From Chryseobacterium sp. JM1 (GTDB lineage: Bacteria; Bacteroidota; Bacteroidia; Flavobacteriales; Weeksellaceae), in NCBI RefSeq assembly GCF_000737715.1, contig NZ_JPRN01000003.1, forward strand, positions 310,001-374,000: a stretch of DNA of 64,000 bases, given 5' to 3'. How positions within the stretch are numbered: the first letter of the stretch is position 1; each line of letters starts with the position of its first letter. Position numbers and translations under genes: made by a program. The notes under the pieces are model-generated. The model worked only from the letters and a program-made list of their open reading frames with translations, made no database searches and was not told where the DNA came from. Shown piece by piece: positions 35,164 to 43,090 of this stretch.

Positions 35164-36359
35164 TGTTCTTTTTTAACCGCCTGATGCATGACGAGAATAA
35201 TTCCCAAAAGCACAATGGCAATCGCCAGATAACGCCAGGCCAGACCATCCTGTTCTGTGACGTTTCCACTGACTGATATAATAAAGCTTGTAATAGACGT
35301 AATCACATACACCAAACCACCCATCAGTCCTCCTGCTGTTCCTGCATTTTTCGGAAAATACAGCATACTCGTTGTGAAAAACGACGTAAACAGAATTCCG
35401 GAACAGATATGAATGAAAAATGCGAATGGAACCATGATATACAGACTTTCTGCGTAGAAGCTGGTGGCAATCAGTCCGGCAATTAAAACCAGTTGCAAAA
35501 TAATAGGCTGAAGAATTCTTGCTTTAAATTCCAGTTTGAGCCTTCGCTTTCCTATAAATCCTCCGATCATCCACGAAAATCCTAAGATCAGCGTACAATA
35601 TCCTATCACTACAGGAGTAAAGTGAAATGTGTTTTCAATAATAAAAGGTCCCGTCAGATTGAAAAGCATAACAATAGAATAACTCAGTCCTAAAATAATG
35701 ATCCCCAGCATAAAGATCCTGTTTTTCAGCATCATTTTGTAAAGACTGATGTTCTCGGAAAGATTAAGTTTCTTTTTCTCCGGTAAGCTTTCACCACTGA
35801 AAAACCATTCAAACAGGAATAAAGCACCTGCATAAAAGGCTAGGAAATAAAAATTCGCATGCCAGTTAAACAGTTTTTCAAGATATCCGCCCAGGAAAGG
35901 AGCCAGAATAGGCCCACACGACCAGACAATCGTGAAATAGCTCAGATAATGCTTTACTTTTTCCGAGTCGTAAAGGTCTACAAAAATAGCACGGGTAGCC
36001 ACAACCAGTACGGAAACCGCAGCTCCCTGAAGGATACGCAATAGGCAGATCAACAGAATACTGTCCGTCATAGTAATCAAAAGACTGCTGATAATCAATA
36101 GGAAAAGGGCGATCAGCTTAGGACGGTAACGCCCGATGCTGTCCAGGATTCCTCCTACAAAGAGTTGGGAGATCCCGTAACTCAAAAGGTAAGACGTTAA
36201 AGTAATCTGAATATCCTTTTCGGAAACCTGCAGTTCTTTGGCCATCGAGGGAAATGAAGGTAAATAAATATCTGTGACAAACCCGGAAAGCGGGATCGAC
36301 ACAAAGGCCATAATGGTGATTAATCTGATTCTTTTTTCAGATGCTTCTTTCAACAACAT
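35151..36359 (-). CDS. Bcr/CflA-type MFS drug-efflux transporter
   Basis: A 402-aa, 12-helix MFS exporter of the drug:H+ antiporter type. Bcr/CflA signatures are visible: SGFVTDIYLPSFPSMAKEL in the first loop, ILDSIGRYRPKLIALFL (motif A) and LRILQGAAVSVLVVATRAIF. It acts in the inner membrane. The AraC-type gene just upstream on the same strand is a likely regulator. The MFS gene also has its own TATTTTTG box, so it may be transcribed separately. Confidence 0.93.
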   Translation of the reverse strand: MLLKEASEKRIRLITIMAFVSIPLSGFVTDIYLPSFPSMAKELQVSEKDIQITLTSYLLSYGISQLFVGGILDSIGRYRPKLIALFLLIISSLLITMTDSILLICLLRILQGAAVSVLVVATRAIFVDLYDSEKVKHYLSYFTIVWSCGPILAPFLGGYLEKLFNWHANFYFLAFYAGALFLFEWFFSGESLPEKKKLNLSENISLYKMMLKNRIFMLGIIILGLSYSIVMLFNLTGPFIIENTFHFTPVVIGYCTLILGFSWMIGGFIGKRRLKLEFKARILQPIILQLVLIAGLIATSFYAESLYIMVPFAFFIHICSGILFTSFFTTSMLYFPKNAGTAGGLMGGLVYVITSITSFIISVSGNVTEQDGLAWRYLAIAIVLLGIILVMHQAVKKEQAES

Positions 36360-36381
36360 ATTCGTTCGTTATTTTACTATG

Positions 36382-36389
36382 CAAAAATA
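36382..36389 (-). promoter_or_regulatory. -7 box of the MFS gene
   Basis: TATTTTTG, exact TAnnTTTG on the minus strand, 23 bp before the ATG. Confidence 0.55.
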
Positions 36390-36449
36390 GACTAAGAAAT
36401 GAGCGTTTCAATTTAAAAAGACAAAGTAAAAATTACAAAAATCAAAGAT

Positions 36450-37364
36450 TTAGTATGCGTTTTTAAATTTCAACGGAGAAACCTCAGCATGTTTTTTAAA
36501 GAAGTTATTAAAATGGGAAGGCTGATCAAATCCCAATGTGTATCCGATCTCCGCAATATCCCAGTTGGTGTATTTCAGTAAATTTTTAGATTCCTCAAAT
36601 ACCCTTTCTTTAATGATTTGCGTTGTGGTCAACTGTGTCACTGATTTTACCGAGGAATTCAAATGATTAACATGTACATTAAGATGTTCTGCAAAGTCTG
36701 AAGCTGTTTTCAGAGCCAAAGGATAAGCCGGGGAATCCAATGGAAACTGTTTGTTCAAAAGCTCATCAAATAAGCGGTACAGGCGGATATTGGCCGGAAG
36801 TTCGTGAGGATTAATATCATCCACACGGATCTCCAGAGCGAGATGCATCAGAGAAGCAAGATGACTTTTAATACTGCCGCACCGGAAAGGATATGCTGAA
36901 TTATTAAGTTTGTACATCTGCTCAAAATAAAGAGTCGCCAGCTGAGTCTGCTCATCCGTCAAAAAAATAATTGGCTTGCTCCATTCTTTGAATAGTGAAG
37001 TCTTTTTAAACAGATTGAATTCAGAATTTTCATTAAAAAACTCTTGATTAAACAGGCAGAAATAGCCTTCCTGAAGATCTCCGTCACATTCCCAGGAATA
37101 CGGAATATTAGGTGAAGGAAAAAAGAGGGCAGGGCGGTCAATATACAGCTCATGTGATCCATACTGGAAAGTGCCTTTTCCCAGAATAAAACTTACTTTA
37201 TAATAGTCACGGCGGTTGTACGGGCTTTTAAAGCCGCAGTATTTCCGCATGGAAACATTGAAATGCGACTTTCCGGTTTCAAAATCATCGGAATCGAACA
37301 TTTTCATCTGATTCTTTCTGAGACGTCTGTAATAATCTTCAATAGTTTCCAGCTGATCACTCAT
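36450..37364 (-). CDS. AraC-family transcriptional regulator
   Basis: 304 aa from the ATG at 37364; the TATCTTTG box at 37386-37393 overlaps the longer frame's start and rules it out. The N-terminal half is cupin-like (HELYIDRPALFFPSPNIPYS). The C-terminal AraC DNA-binding domain has HLNVHVNHLNSSVKSVT and WDIAEIGYTLGFDQPSHFNNF. It lies directly upstream of the MFS exporter, on the same strand, and probably regulates it. Confidence 0.92.
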   Translation of the reverse strand: MSDQLETIEDYYRRLRKNQMKMFDSDDFETGKSHFNVSMRKYCGFKSPYNRRDYYKVSFILGKGTFQYGSHELYIDRPALFFPSPNIPYSWECDGDLQEGYFCLFNQEFFNENSEFNLFKKTSLFKEWSKPIIFLTDEQTQLATLYFEQMYKLNNSAYPFRCGSIKSHLASLMHLALEIRVDDINPHELPANIRLYRLFDELLNKQFPLDSPAYPLALKTASDFAEHLNVHVNHLNSSVKSVTQLTTTQIIKERVFEESKNLLKYTNWDIAEIGYTLGFDQPSHFNNFFKKHAEVSPLKFKNAY

Positions 37365-37385
37365 GATTTTATAAATTATAAAAAT

Positions 37386-37393
37386 CAAAGATA
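37386..37393 (-). promoter_or_regulatory. -7 box of the AraC-family gene
   Basis: TATCTTTG, exact TAnnTTTG, 21 bp before the chosen ATG. Confidence 0.6.
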
Positions 37394-37496
37394 CGTAAAC
37401 TGTAATGAATCCGGATTCATTTTCTGTGAGGTAATGATAATTGACAAAATAGTTTTTCTCAATTTTGTTAAACCTGTGGGGAATTAAAATATATAA

Positions 37497-38055
37497 ACCA
37501 CAAAAGTCACAAAAGTTTTTTTAACCCTTTTAGTTTTATAAAGTTTAAAATCCTACTGCAAAGAAGTTCACTTAAGTTTTGTAAAAAAAATCAAAGATTT
37601 TTATATTGACGAATAGAAAATATGCTCAAACATCTGTGCAAATTTGTGCAATCTGTGGTTGAAAAAACACAAAGCCACAAAATCATTTTTGATTTATTTG
37701 ATCCGCGAGAGATTAAAAAAATTGAACCATTAAGCTTCTTTAAGTTTTTAAGAATATTAAGTTTGAGCTTTGCTTTAAGGAAACGGCTTATAAAAAATCA
37801 TTTGATTTTTCCTTAACTATCCTTATCATCTTATTTGATCTTAATGTTTAAAAAATCCTGAATCAAATCAGTATGATCTCATTAATCCATGAGAATAAAA
37901 AAATAAAACCACAAAAGTCACAAAAGTTTTTTGAAGCATTTAAAGTTTAGAATCGTACTGCACAGAGGTTCACTTAAGTTTTGTAAAAAATCAGAGATTT
38001 TTATTTGGATTATAAAAAATCTGCCTAATTCGTTTGATCCGCGACAGATTAAAAA
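37497..38055. repeat. Imperfect direct duplication of an intergenic block
   Basis: The 772 bp between the AraC and GNAT genes has no gene but two copies of one block. Copy 1 starts ACCACAAAAGTCACAAAAGT at 37499 and copy 2 the same at 37909. Both continue with TTCACTTAAGTTTTGTAAAA and AGATTTTTAT, and later TTGATCCGCGA-AGATTAAAAAA (37698 and 38034). Copy 2 is shorter by about 75 bp. Confidence 0.75.
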
Positions 38056-38057
38056 AT

Positions 38058-38092
38058 AAAACCACAAAAAATTTTTACATCCTTTGTGGTTT
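38058..38092 (-). terminator. Terminator after the GNAT gene
   Basis: AAACCACAAA / TTTGTGGTTT stem; on the minus strand followed by TATTTTTT. 45 bp past the stop. Confidence 0.75.
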
Positions 38093-38136
38093 AAAAAAAT
38101 AATAGTGTCAAAATATTTTAAAGAGCAGAAAAATAT

Positions 38137-38652
38137 CTAACCTCTGCTGATTTCGAATTTTAATATTTGAGAAGGAAGCTTAAACGGCCCCGCCACAGCA
38201 TCCTCCACAACAGAAAATCCTGATTCTTTTAAAAACGGCAAAAGTGGATCATGTGTCATCATATTGATCCAGATGATATCCGTAAAACTGGCTGCTGATC
38301 TGCTTTTTTTCCAAAGTGATTCCCTGATTTCCTGTGAATCAAAATCCGGGAGGATTACAAAACTTATTTCTGTTGCTTTTTTTTCTTCCGGAAGGGCAGG
38401 ATGGCTCAATCCGCTTCTGATAATACTGTAACCTGCTGGTTTATCATCTGCATACGTAATGATCAATTGATTAGACAGATCATTCAGGTCATTGATCATT
38501 TTTCTGGGATCAATATCGGTTTTAATATATTTTTTGATGTCCTCCTCAGGAACCAGTTCCCTGTGTAGGGCATAGACTGAAGAATCGATAATGGTTATAA
38601 GATCAGAAATTCCCTCCTCAGAACCCACTGTAAATTTTGAAATTACATTCAT
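38137..38652 (-). CDS. GNAT-like N-acetyltransferase (probable)
   Basis: A 171-aa protein with a GNAT-like arrangement: an N-terminal helix pair, LIITYADDKPAGYSIIR (beta strands), EISFVILPDFDSQEIRESLW (beta4-alpha3 region) and a C-terminal HDPLLPFLKESGFSVVEDAV typical of acetyltransferases. The acetyl-CoA loop is not a clean QxxGxG, so the call is probable. It is divergent from the MocR-type regulator, and the shared region carries twin operator sites. Confidence 0.7.
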   Translation of the reverse strand: MNVISKFTVGSEEGISDLITIIDSSVYALHRELVPEEDIKKYIKTDIDPRKMINDLNDLSNQLIITYADDKPAGYSIIRSGLSHPALPEEKKATEISFVILPDFDSQEIRESLWKKSRSAASFTDIIWINMMTHDPLLPFLKESGFSVVEDAVAGPFKLPSQILKFEISRG

Positions 38653-38666
38653 GAATCTTTTTTATT

Positions 38667-38674
38667 CAAAATTA
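38667..38674 (-). promoter_or_regulatory. -7 box of the GNAT-like gene
   Basis: TAATTTTG, exact TAnnTTTG on the minus strand, 15 bp before the ATG. Confidence 0.5.
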
Positions 38675-38718
38675 GAGGATTATTGGATTCGAAAGGGATA
38701 CAGTTTTCATTAATTTAA

Positions 38719-38758
38719 TCAGTACAGTTGTTTATTTTGTAAATTTGTTCAGTACAGT
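38719..38758. promoter_or_regulatory. Twin MocR operator sites around a promoter box
   Basis: TCAGTACAGT occurs at 38719-38728 and again at 38749-38758, identical and exactly 30 bp apart (three helical turns). Between them lies TAAATTTG (38740-38747), the -7 box of the MocR gene. Direct repeats at this spacing are typical of MocR/GntR-type binding, so autoregulation is likely. Confidence 0.7.
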
Positions 38759-38769
38759 GTAATGAAAGA

Positions 38770-40224
38770 ATGATGCGGTCCTATAAATATGAAATTTTTA
38801 CATCGGTTATTGAAGGGCAGATCAGAAATAGGATTTTGCTGAAAGGAGAACGTCTGCCTTCCGTAAGGGAGATCAAAAGCAGATATCAACTCAGTACAAG
38901 CTCAGTTCAAAGTGGTTTTGAATATCTGATGATGAAAGGATTGATAGAAAGCAGTCCGCGTTCAGGTTATTTCGTATCCTCTATCGAAGAAGATCGTATT
39001 TCACAAGTCAGAACAGATCTGATTCCTGTTGTGAGAGATGCCGTATTTGCAAAAAATGTGATGCTGACCTCGGCCCGAAACAAACCCTCTGAATCCAGTT
39101 CTTTCCATATGGCAGCGCCGGGAGATCTTCTGATTCCACAAAAACTGATCCTCAGAACCATGCAGGAAGTGATCCGCGAAAAAGGTGCTGCATTGTTACG
39201 TTATTATCCTTCAAACGGTTTGTACGAATTAAGAAAACAGATTTCCATTCAGATGGCAGGTCATGGATGTGTATTTAATCCTGATGAACTGATCATTACA
39301 GACGGAGCACTGCAGGCATTGACCATTGCTTTAAGAGCGGTAACCGATCCCGGAGATATCGTAGCTGTCGAAAGTCCGTGTGTGTTTTCGGTTTTGGAGG
39401 CTGTAGCGAATTTGGGTCTTAAAATAATCGAAATTCCAGTACATTACGAAAATGGCTTTGACACAGATTATTTCAGGAAAGTCTGTACTTCAAATGATAT
39501 AAAAGCTGTAGTCGTAACACCCAATTTTCACAACCCGACAGGTATCTTAATGAGTGATAATGCTAAAAAAGAGCTGTTGGCCGTCGCATCTATGCATCAG
39601 ATTCCAATTATTGAAAATGATATCTACAGCGATCTTTACTTTGGTGGTAAAAGGCCACGCTGCATCAAAAGCTTTGATGATTCAGGACTGGTGATGACCT
39701 ATTCTTCCTTTTCAAAAACGCTGGCGCCGGGCATTCGTTTAGGCTGGTTACATACCGGACGTTTCTATGCCCGCTCGGAAAGGGCAAGATTTGTCCTAGG
39801 AAGATCAGTTTCTCCCATTTATCAGGAATTGATGCTGAAGCTTCTTCAGGGAACTGGCTATGAAAGGCATCTTCGGTCATTCCGCAAGCAGCTGAACAGG
39901 CAGGCTATTGAGCTATTAGATGCTTTACGCCATTACTTTCCTAAAGATTCCTATTTTCATAATCCCGAAGGAGGATACAGTATCTGGGGAAAGCTACCGG
40001 AAGGAACTGATATGAAGAAATTCTTCGATTATTGTGATAAAAACAGAATCCTGTTCACACCCGGAAATACGTTTTCATTAACCGATGAGTACAGCCACCA
40101 TTTCCGGATCGTTTTTGCAGACCGGATCACATCTGAAAGTCTGGCATTGCTGGAAAATGCGGGTAAAAAAGCAAAGGAGCTGCTTGAAGAAAGGAAGCGG
40201 GAAGGTGGGAGCGGGAAGTCCTGA
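38770..40224 (+). CDS. MocR-type regulator (GntR HTH plus aminotransferase domain)
   Basis: 484 aa. Residues 1-75 are a GntR winged helix (LPSVREIKSRYQLSTSSVQS). The rest is a fold-type I aminotransferase domain with the PLP-binding Lys316 in YSSFSKTLAPGIRLGW and substrate-side segments TPNFHNPTG and ENDIYSDLYF. Proteins of this layout are PLP-responsive regulators. It is divergent from a GNAT-like gene and its promoter is bracketed by two TCAGTACAGT sites. Which pathway it controls is not visible. Confidence 0.92.
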   Translation: MMRSYKYEIFTSVIEGQIRNRILLKGERLPSVREIKSRYQLSTSSVQSGFEYLMMKGLIESSPRSGYFVSSIEEDRISQVRTDLIPVVRDAVFAKNVMLTSARNKPSESSSFHMAAPGDLLIPQKLILRTMQEVIREKGAALLRYYPSNGLYELRKQISIQMAGHGCVFNPDELIITDGALQALTIALRAVTDPGDIVAVESPCVFSVLEAVANLGLKIIEIPVHYENGFDTDYFRKVCTSNDIKAVVVTPNFHNPTGILMSDNAKKELLAVASMHQIPIIENDIYSDLYFGGKRPRCIKSFDDSGLVMTYSSFSKTLAPGIRLGWLHTGRFYARSERARFVLGRSVSPIYQELMLKLLQGTGYERHLRSFRKQLNRQAIELLDALRHYFPKDSYFHNPEGGYSIWGKLPEGTDMKKFFDYCDKNRILFTPGNTFSLTDEYSHHFRIVFADRITSESLALLENAGKKAKELLEERKREGGSGKS

Positions 40225-40263
40225 AAGCCGGCAAAACCCATCTCTGTCTTTTGGCTTGACCCA

Positions 40264-41745
40264 TTATAAAATATATTTCACTTCTTTATTTTTATCCGTC
40301 TGAAGCTGTGGAATGCCGTCTGTTGTTTTAAACTCAAAACCATCGATCCATTTTTCATTGGCCAGATCAATGTCTTCACCGCTCAGGATATGTTTTTGGA
40401 AAAAGTAAGACAGGTCTTTATCCAGATACTTTTGGACAAGATCAAGAAACATTTCATCTGTAAACTTCACCTTTTTCTCTGTACAGGTTTTTAAAAGTTC
40501 CTGCATCAGGTCGTCTAGAGATTTTTTATGACCGTTTTTGATCATGATCTGGTTATCCAGCCAGAAAGCGAAGATAGAACCTCTTCGGTACGGAACCTTT
40601 TCTACGTTCCTGCTTTTCCAGAATTCATCTTTTATTTTGTAATTCGGGATGTTTCGCTGCGGATTTTTCCAATGGCTTTTAATCACTTCTTCATTGAAAA
40701 GTTTCAGCCATTCTTCGGATGAAATATCTTTGATTCTAAGTCTGTTTTTATAGGTGTAATAATCTGTAAACCCTTCACTGAACCAGTAATTGAGTTCTTC
40801 ATGCTGGTTTTTGATTCTGTTTCCAATCCAGTCATGCATCAGCTCATGATGGAGAAGATAGAGGTAAGAATTTTTATTGTTAAACGGATTGTTGGTTCCC
40901 TGGATCATAAAAGCATTTTTTATCGCTGAACCGTTGGTGCTGTAGCCTTTAAATAAACTGTCTTTTTGAGAAACGGTCGGGCTCATGATCACGGTAAAAT
41001 AATCCTGATCGTAATCTTTCCAGAAATCCCGCTGCGACTGTACCGCTTTTTTAAGGTTGGAAAAAAGGAAGTTATCGGAGAATCCGTTATTCCATTCTTC
41101 CCTTATTGCAAAATAGACGGGCTTGTCATGAATTTTAAAATCATAGATCCGGTAATCTCCGCCTACAAAAAGGGAATGATAAAAGCCTTCCCAAAGCACT
41201 GTTTTGATCTTTTGTTTTTTAATCTGGCTTGCAAAAGTATTGTGTATTTTGAAATCTTCAGGAAAACCAATCCACTCAATCGAAAATTCAAATTCATGGT
41301 CATCCGGCATTTCTGTGAATGTTTTGGGAACGATAAATAAGTTCTTTCCCATAATGTGGAAAAAATGGTCCTTCACTTTGGGGCGGTTGAAAATACGGTG
41401 GTTCGGATCTTTGAAATCTTGTTTGATGTGATACACAAAAGAAACTTTTCTGCTGTCTTTGTGCCGGACCTTTATTTCATCATTGTCCGGCTTTGTTTCG
41501 AAACGGATACCGGGATTGTCTTCTTTCAGTAGCATTACACTTTTAAATAGGTCTTTCTCGCCCCAGTTTTCATTACGGTAATAGAAATCAGTCGTTTCCG
41601 AAGATTTTTTCTGAGTATAATCCACCTGAATTTTTAAACCGTTCTGTTCGAGGTTTTCATCATAATAGACTTTATAGCTGATCTTATTTTGTGAAAAGAT
41701 GTACAACGGAATGAAAAGCAATATAAAAAATAGCGGTCTGATCAT
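40264..41745 (-). CDS. M1-type metallopeptidase-like protein
   Basis: 493 aa with signal peptide (MIRPLFFILLFIPLYIFSQ). The zinc motif HELMH is at residues 300-304, with Glu324 in YWFSEGFTDYY 19 residues later, close to the M1 HExxH-x18-E spacing. The N-terminal beta domain precedes the catalytic domain, and no GAMEN exopeptidase motif is evident, so aminopeptidase activity is uncertain; M61-like glycyl aminopeptidases share this layout. It converges on the MocR gene with only 39 bp between. Confidence 0.82.
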   Translation of the reverse strand: MIRPLFFILLFIPLYIFSQNKISYKVYYDENLEQNGLKIQVDYTQKKSSETTDFYYRNENWGEKDLFKSVMLLKEDNPGIRFETKPDNDEIKVRHKDSRKVSFVYHIKQDFKDPNHRIFNRPKVKDHFFHIMGKNLFIVPKTFTEMPDDHEFEFSIEWIGFPEDFKIHNTFASQIKKQKIKTVLWEGFYHSLFVGGDYRIYDFKIHDKPVYFAIREEWNNGFSDNFLFSNLKKAVQSQRDFWKDYDQDYFTVIMSPTVSQKDSLFKGYSTNGSAIKNAFMIQGTNNPFNNKNSYLYLLHHELMHDWIGNRIKNQHEELNYWFSEGFTDYYTYKNRLRIKDISSEEWLKLFNEEVIKSHWKNPQRNIPNYKIKDEFWKSRNVEKVPYRRGSIFAFWLDNQIMIKNGHKKSLDDLMQELLKTCTEKKVKFTDEMFLDLVQKYLDKDLSYFFQKHILSGEDIDLANEKWIDGFEFKTTDGIPQLQTDKNKEVKYIL

Positions 41746-41786
41746 ATTTCAGGATGATTAAAAGTGTTTCTAAGAATAGGACAATC

Positions 41787-41794
41787 CAAATATA
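41787..41794 (-). promoter_or_regulatory. -7 box of the M1-type peptidase gene
   Basis: TATATTTG, exact TAnnTTTG, 41 bp before the ATG. Confidence 0.5.
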
Positions 41795-41948
41795 TTATTT
41801 CTTACATCAAGTGCCGTTTTTTGGAACGAGAAAGAGATCAAACAGTTTTATTCCTTGAAAAATTTTGAAATTGATCCTGGTAAAACCTGATGTTAATTAA
41901 ATATTTTTTAATTTCGCAGCATTCAAGTTCAATCAGCAAATCTATCTA

Positions 41949-42308
41949 TTGAGAGTCACCAAGCATTTTAAAAACTTTCTGACGGCAATTTTTATTGCTG
42001 TGTATGCCTTTGCTGTTTCTCCGGCGGAATATCTCCACCATCATTTTCTTCACAGCCAGAATGCAGGAAATTCTTTTCAGCAGACAAAAGGGGAGAATGG
42101 AAAAATTTTCAAAAAGGCCTTTTCATCATGTGACACCAAGTGCCCCATCTGCCACCATAAATTGCTAGGTGAAGGTGGAATCGGAAAGATTTACACGGCT
42201 GTTTTTTCTGTGTCAAAAATCACGGGAAAGATCTTCTCTTCTCCCGAATTTCTATTTTCTTACACTCTTTTTTCCCTTTCAGACAGAGGCCCACCGGCTG
42301 TATTATGA
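41949..42308 (+). CDS. Small Cys/His-rich membrane-anchored protein
   Basis: 119 aa with a TTG start (no ATG fits). One N-terminal hydrophobic segment (FLTAIFIAVYAFAVSP) is followed by EYLHHHFLHSQN and SSCDTKCPICHHKL. The His cluster and Cys-x3-Cys-x2-Cys-x-His-His suggest metal binding outside the cytosol. It opens an operon with ABC ATPase, TonB-dependent receptor and two permeases, so a role in metal or metal-chelate handling is plausible. A TAATTTCG at 41909-41916 (7/8 of the -7 box) is a possible promoter. Confidence 0.65.
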   Translation: MRVTKHFKNFLTAIFIAVYAFAVSPAEYLHHHFLHSQNAGNSFQQTKGENGKIFKKAFSSCDTKCPICHHKLLGEGGIGKIYTAVFSVSKITGKIFSSPEFLFSYTLFSLSDRGPPAVL

Positions 42309-42324
42309 TTTTTAAATATCCCAT

Positions 42325-42341
42325 GCCTGCTTTTGCGGGCT
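42325..42341 (+). other. Small hairpin before the ABC gene
   Basis: GCCTGC TTTT GCGGGC followed a few bases later by seven T; could be an attenuating terminator between the small metal-binding gene and the ABC operon. Confidence 0.4.
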
Positions 42342-42379
42342 GAACTTTTTTTAATTATTTAATTACATAATATATTTTC

Positions 42380-43081
42380 ATGTCAATATTACAAGCGATT
42401 GAGCTTAGTAAGCAGTACAATAATGTCACTGCGCTAAGTGGACTCAATATATCCGTACAAAAAGGAGAGATTTTCTGTCTGCTCGGACAAAACGGAGCCG
42501 GCAAAACCACAACCATCAATATATTTTTAGGTTTCTTAAAAGCAAGTTCCGGACAGGCTCTCATTAAAGGAGTTCCGGTGGAAGTTAATGGAGAAACGAC
42601 TAAAAAGTTCACGGCTTATATTCCTGAAGTGGTGCAGCTGTATCCTAATCTTACAGGAATTGAAAACTTAGATTTTTTCAGTCAGATGGCGGGTTTCAGA
42701 TATTCCAAAGAAGAACTGGGAATGTTGCTGGAAAACACAAGCCTTCAGAAAGAGGCTCATCATAAAAAGCTGGCTGCCTATTCCAAAGGGATGCGTCAGA
42801 AAGTGGCTATTGCCATCGCTGTTGCGAAAAGTGCGGACCTCATTTTAATGGACGAACCCACTTCAGGACTCGATCCGAAAGCCACTGCAGAATTCACCAG
42901 AATCTGTAAAGAACTTGCTGCCAAAGGGAAAACCATCATCATGGCTACGCACGATATTTTCAATGCAGTGAATGTGGGAACCCGTATCGGCATTATGAAA
43001 GAAGGAAGACTGGTTCATACCCTTGATGCCAAATCTGTGACAGCAGACGAGCTGCAGAAGATTTATCTGGAAACCATTTAA
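42380..43081 (+). CDS. ABC transporter ATP-binding protein
   Basis: 233 aa with Walker A GQNGAGKTT, signature YSKGMRQKVAIA and Walker B LILMDEPTSGLDPKA, the layout of ABC-2/NatA/NosF-type ATPases. Its partners are the two ABC-2 permeases encoded 2.5 and 4 kb downstream, with a TonB-dependent receptor gene between, so it probably powers export or handling of the same ligand. The stop is 9 bp before the receptor ATG, indicating one transcript. Confidence 0.95.
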   Translation: MSILQAIELSKQYNNVTALSGLNISVQKGEIFCLLGQNGAGKTTTINIFLGFLKASSGQALIKGVPVEVNGETTKKFTAYIPEVVQLYPNLTGIENLDFFSQMAGFRYSKEELGMLLENTSLQKEAHHKKLAAYSKGMRQKVAIAIAVAKSADLILMDEPTSGLDPKATAEFTRICKELAAKGKTIIMATHDIFNAVNVGTRIGIMKEGRLVHTLDAKSVTADELQKIYLETI

Positions 43082-43090
43082 GAACCGGGA

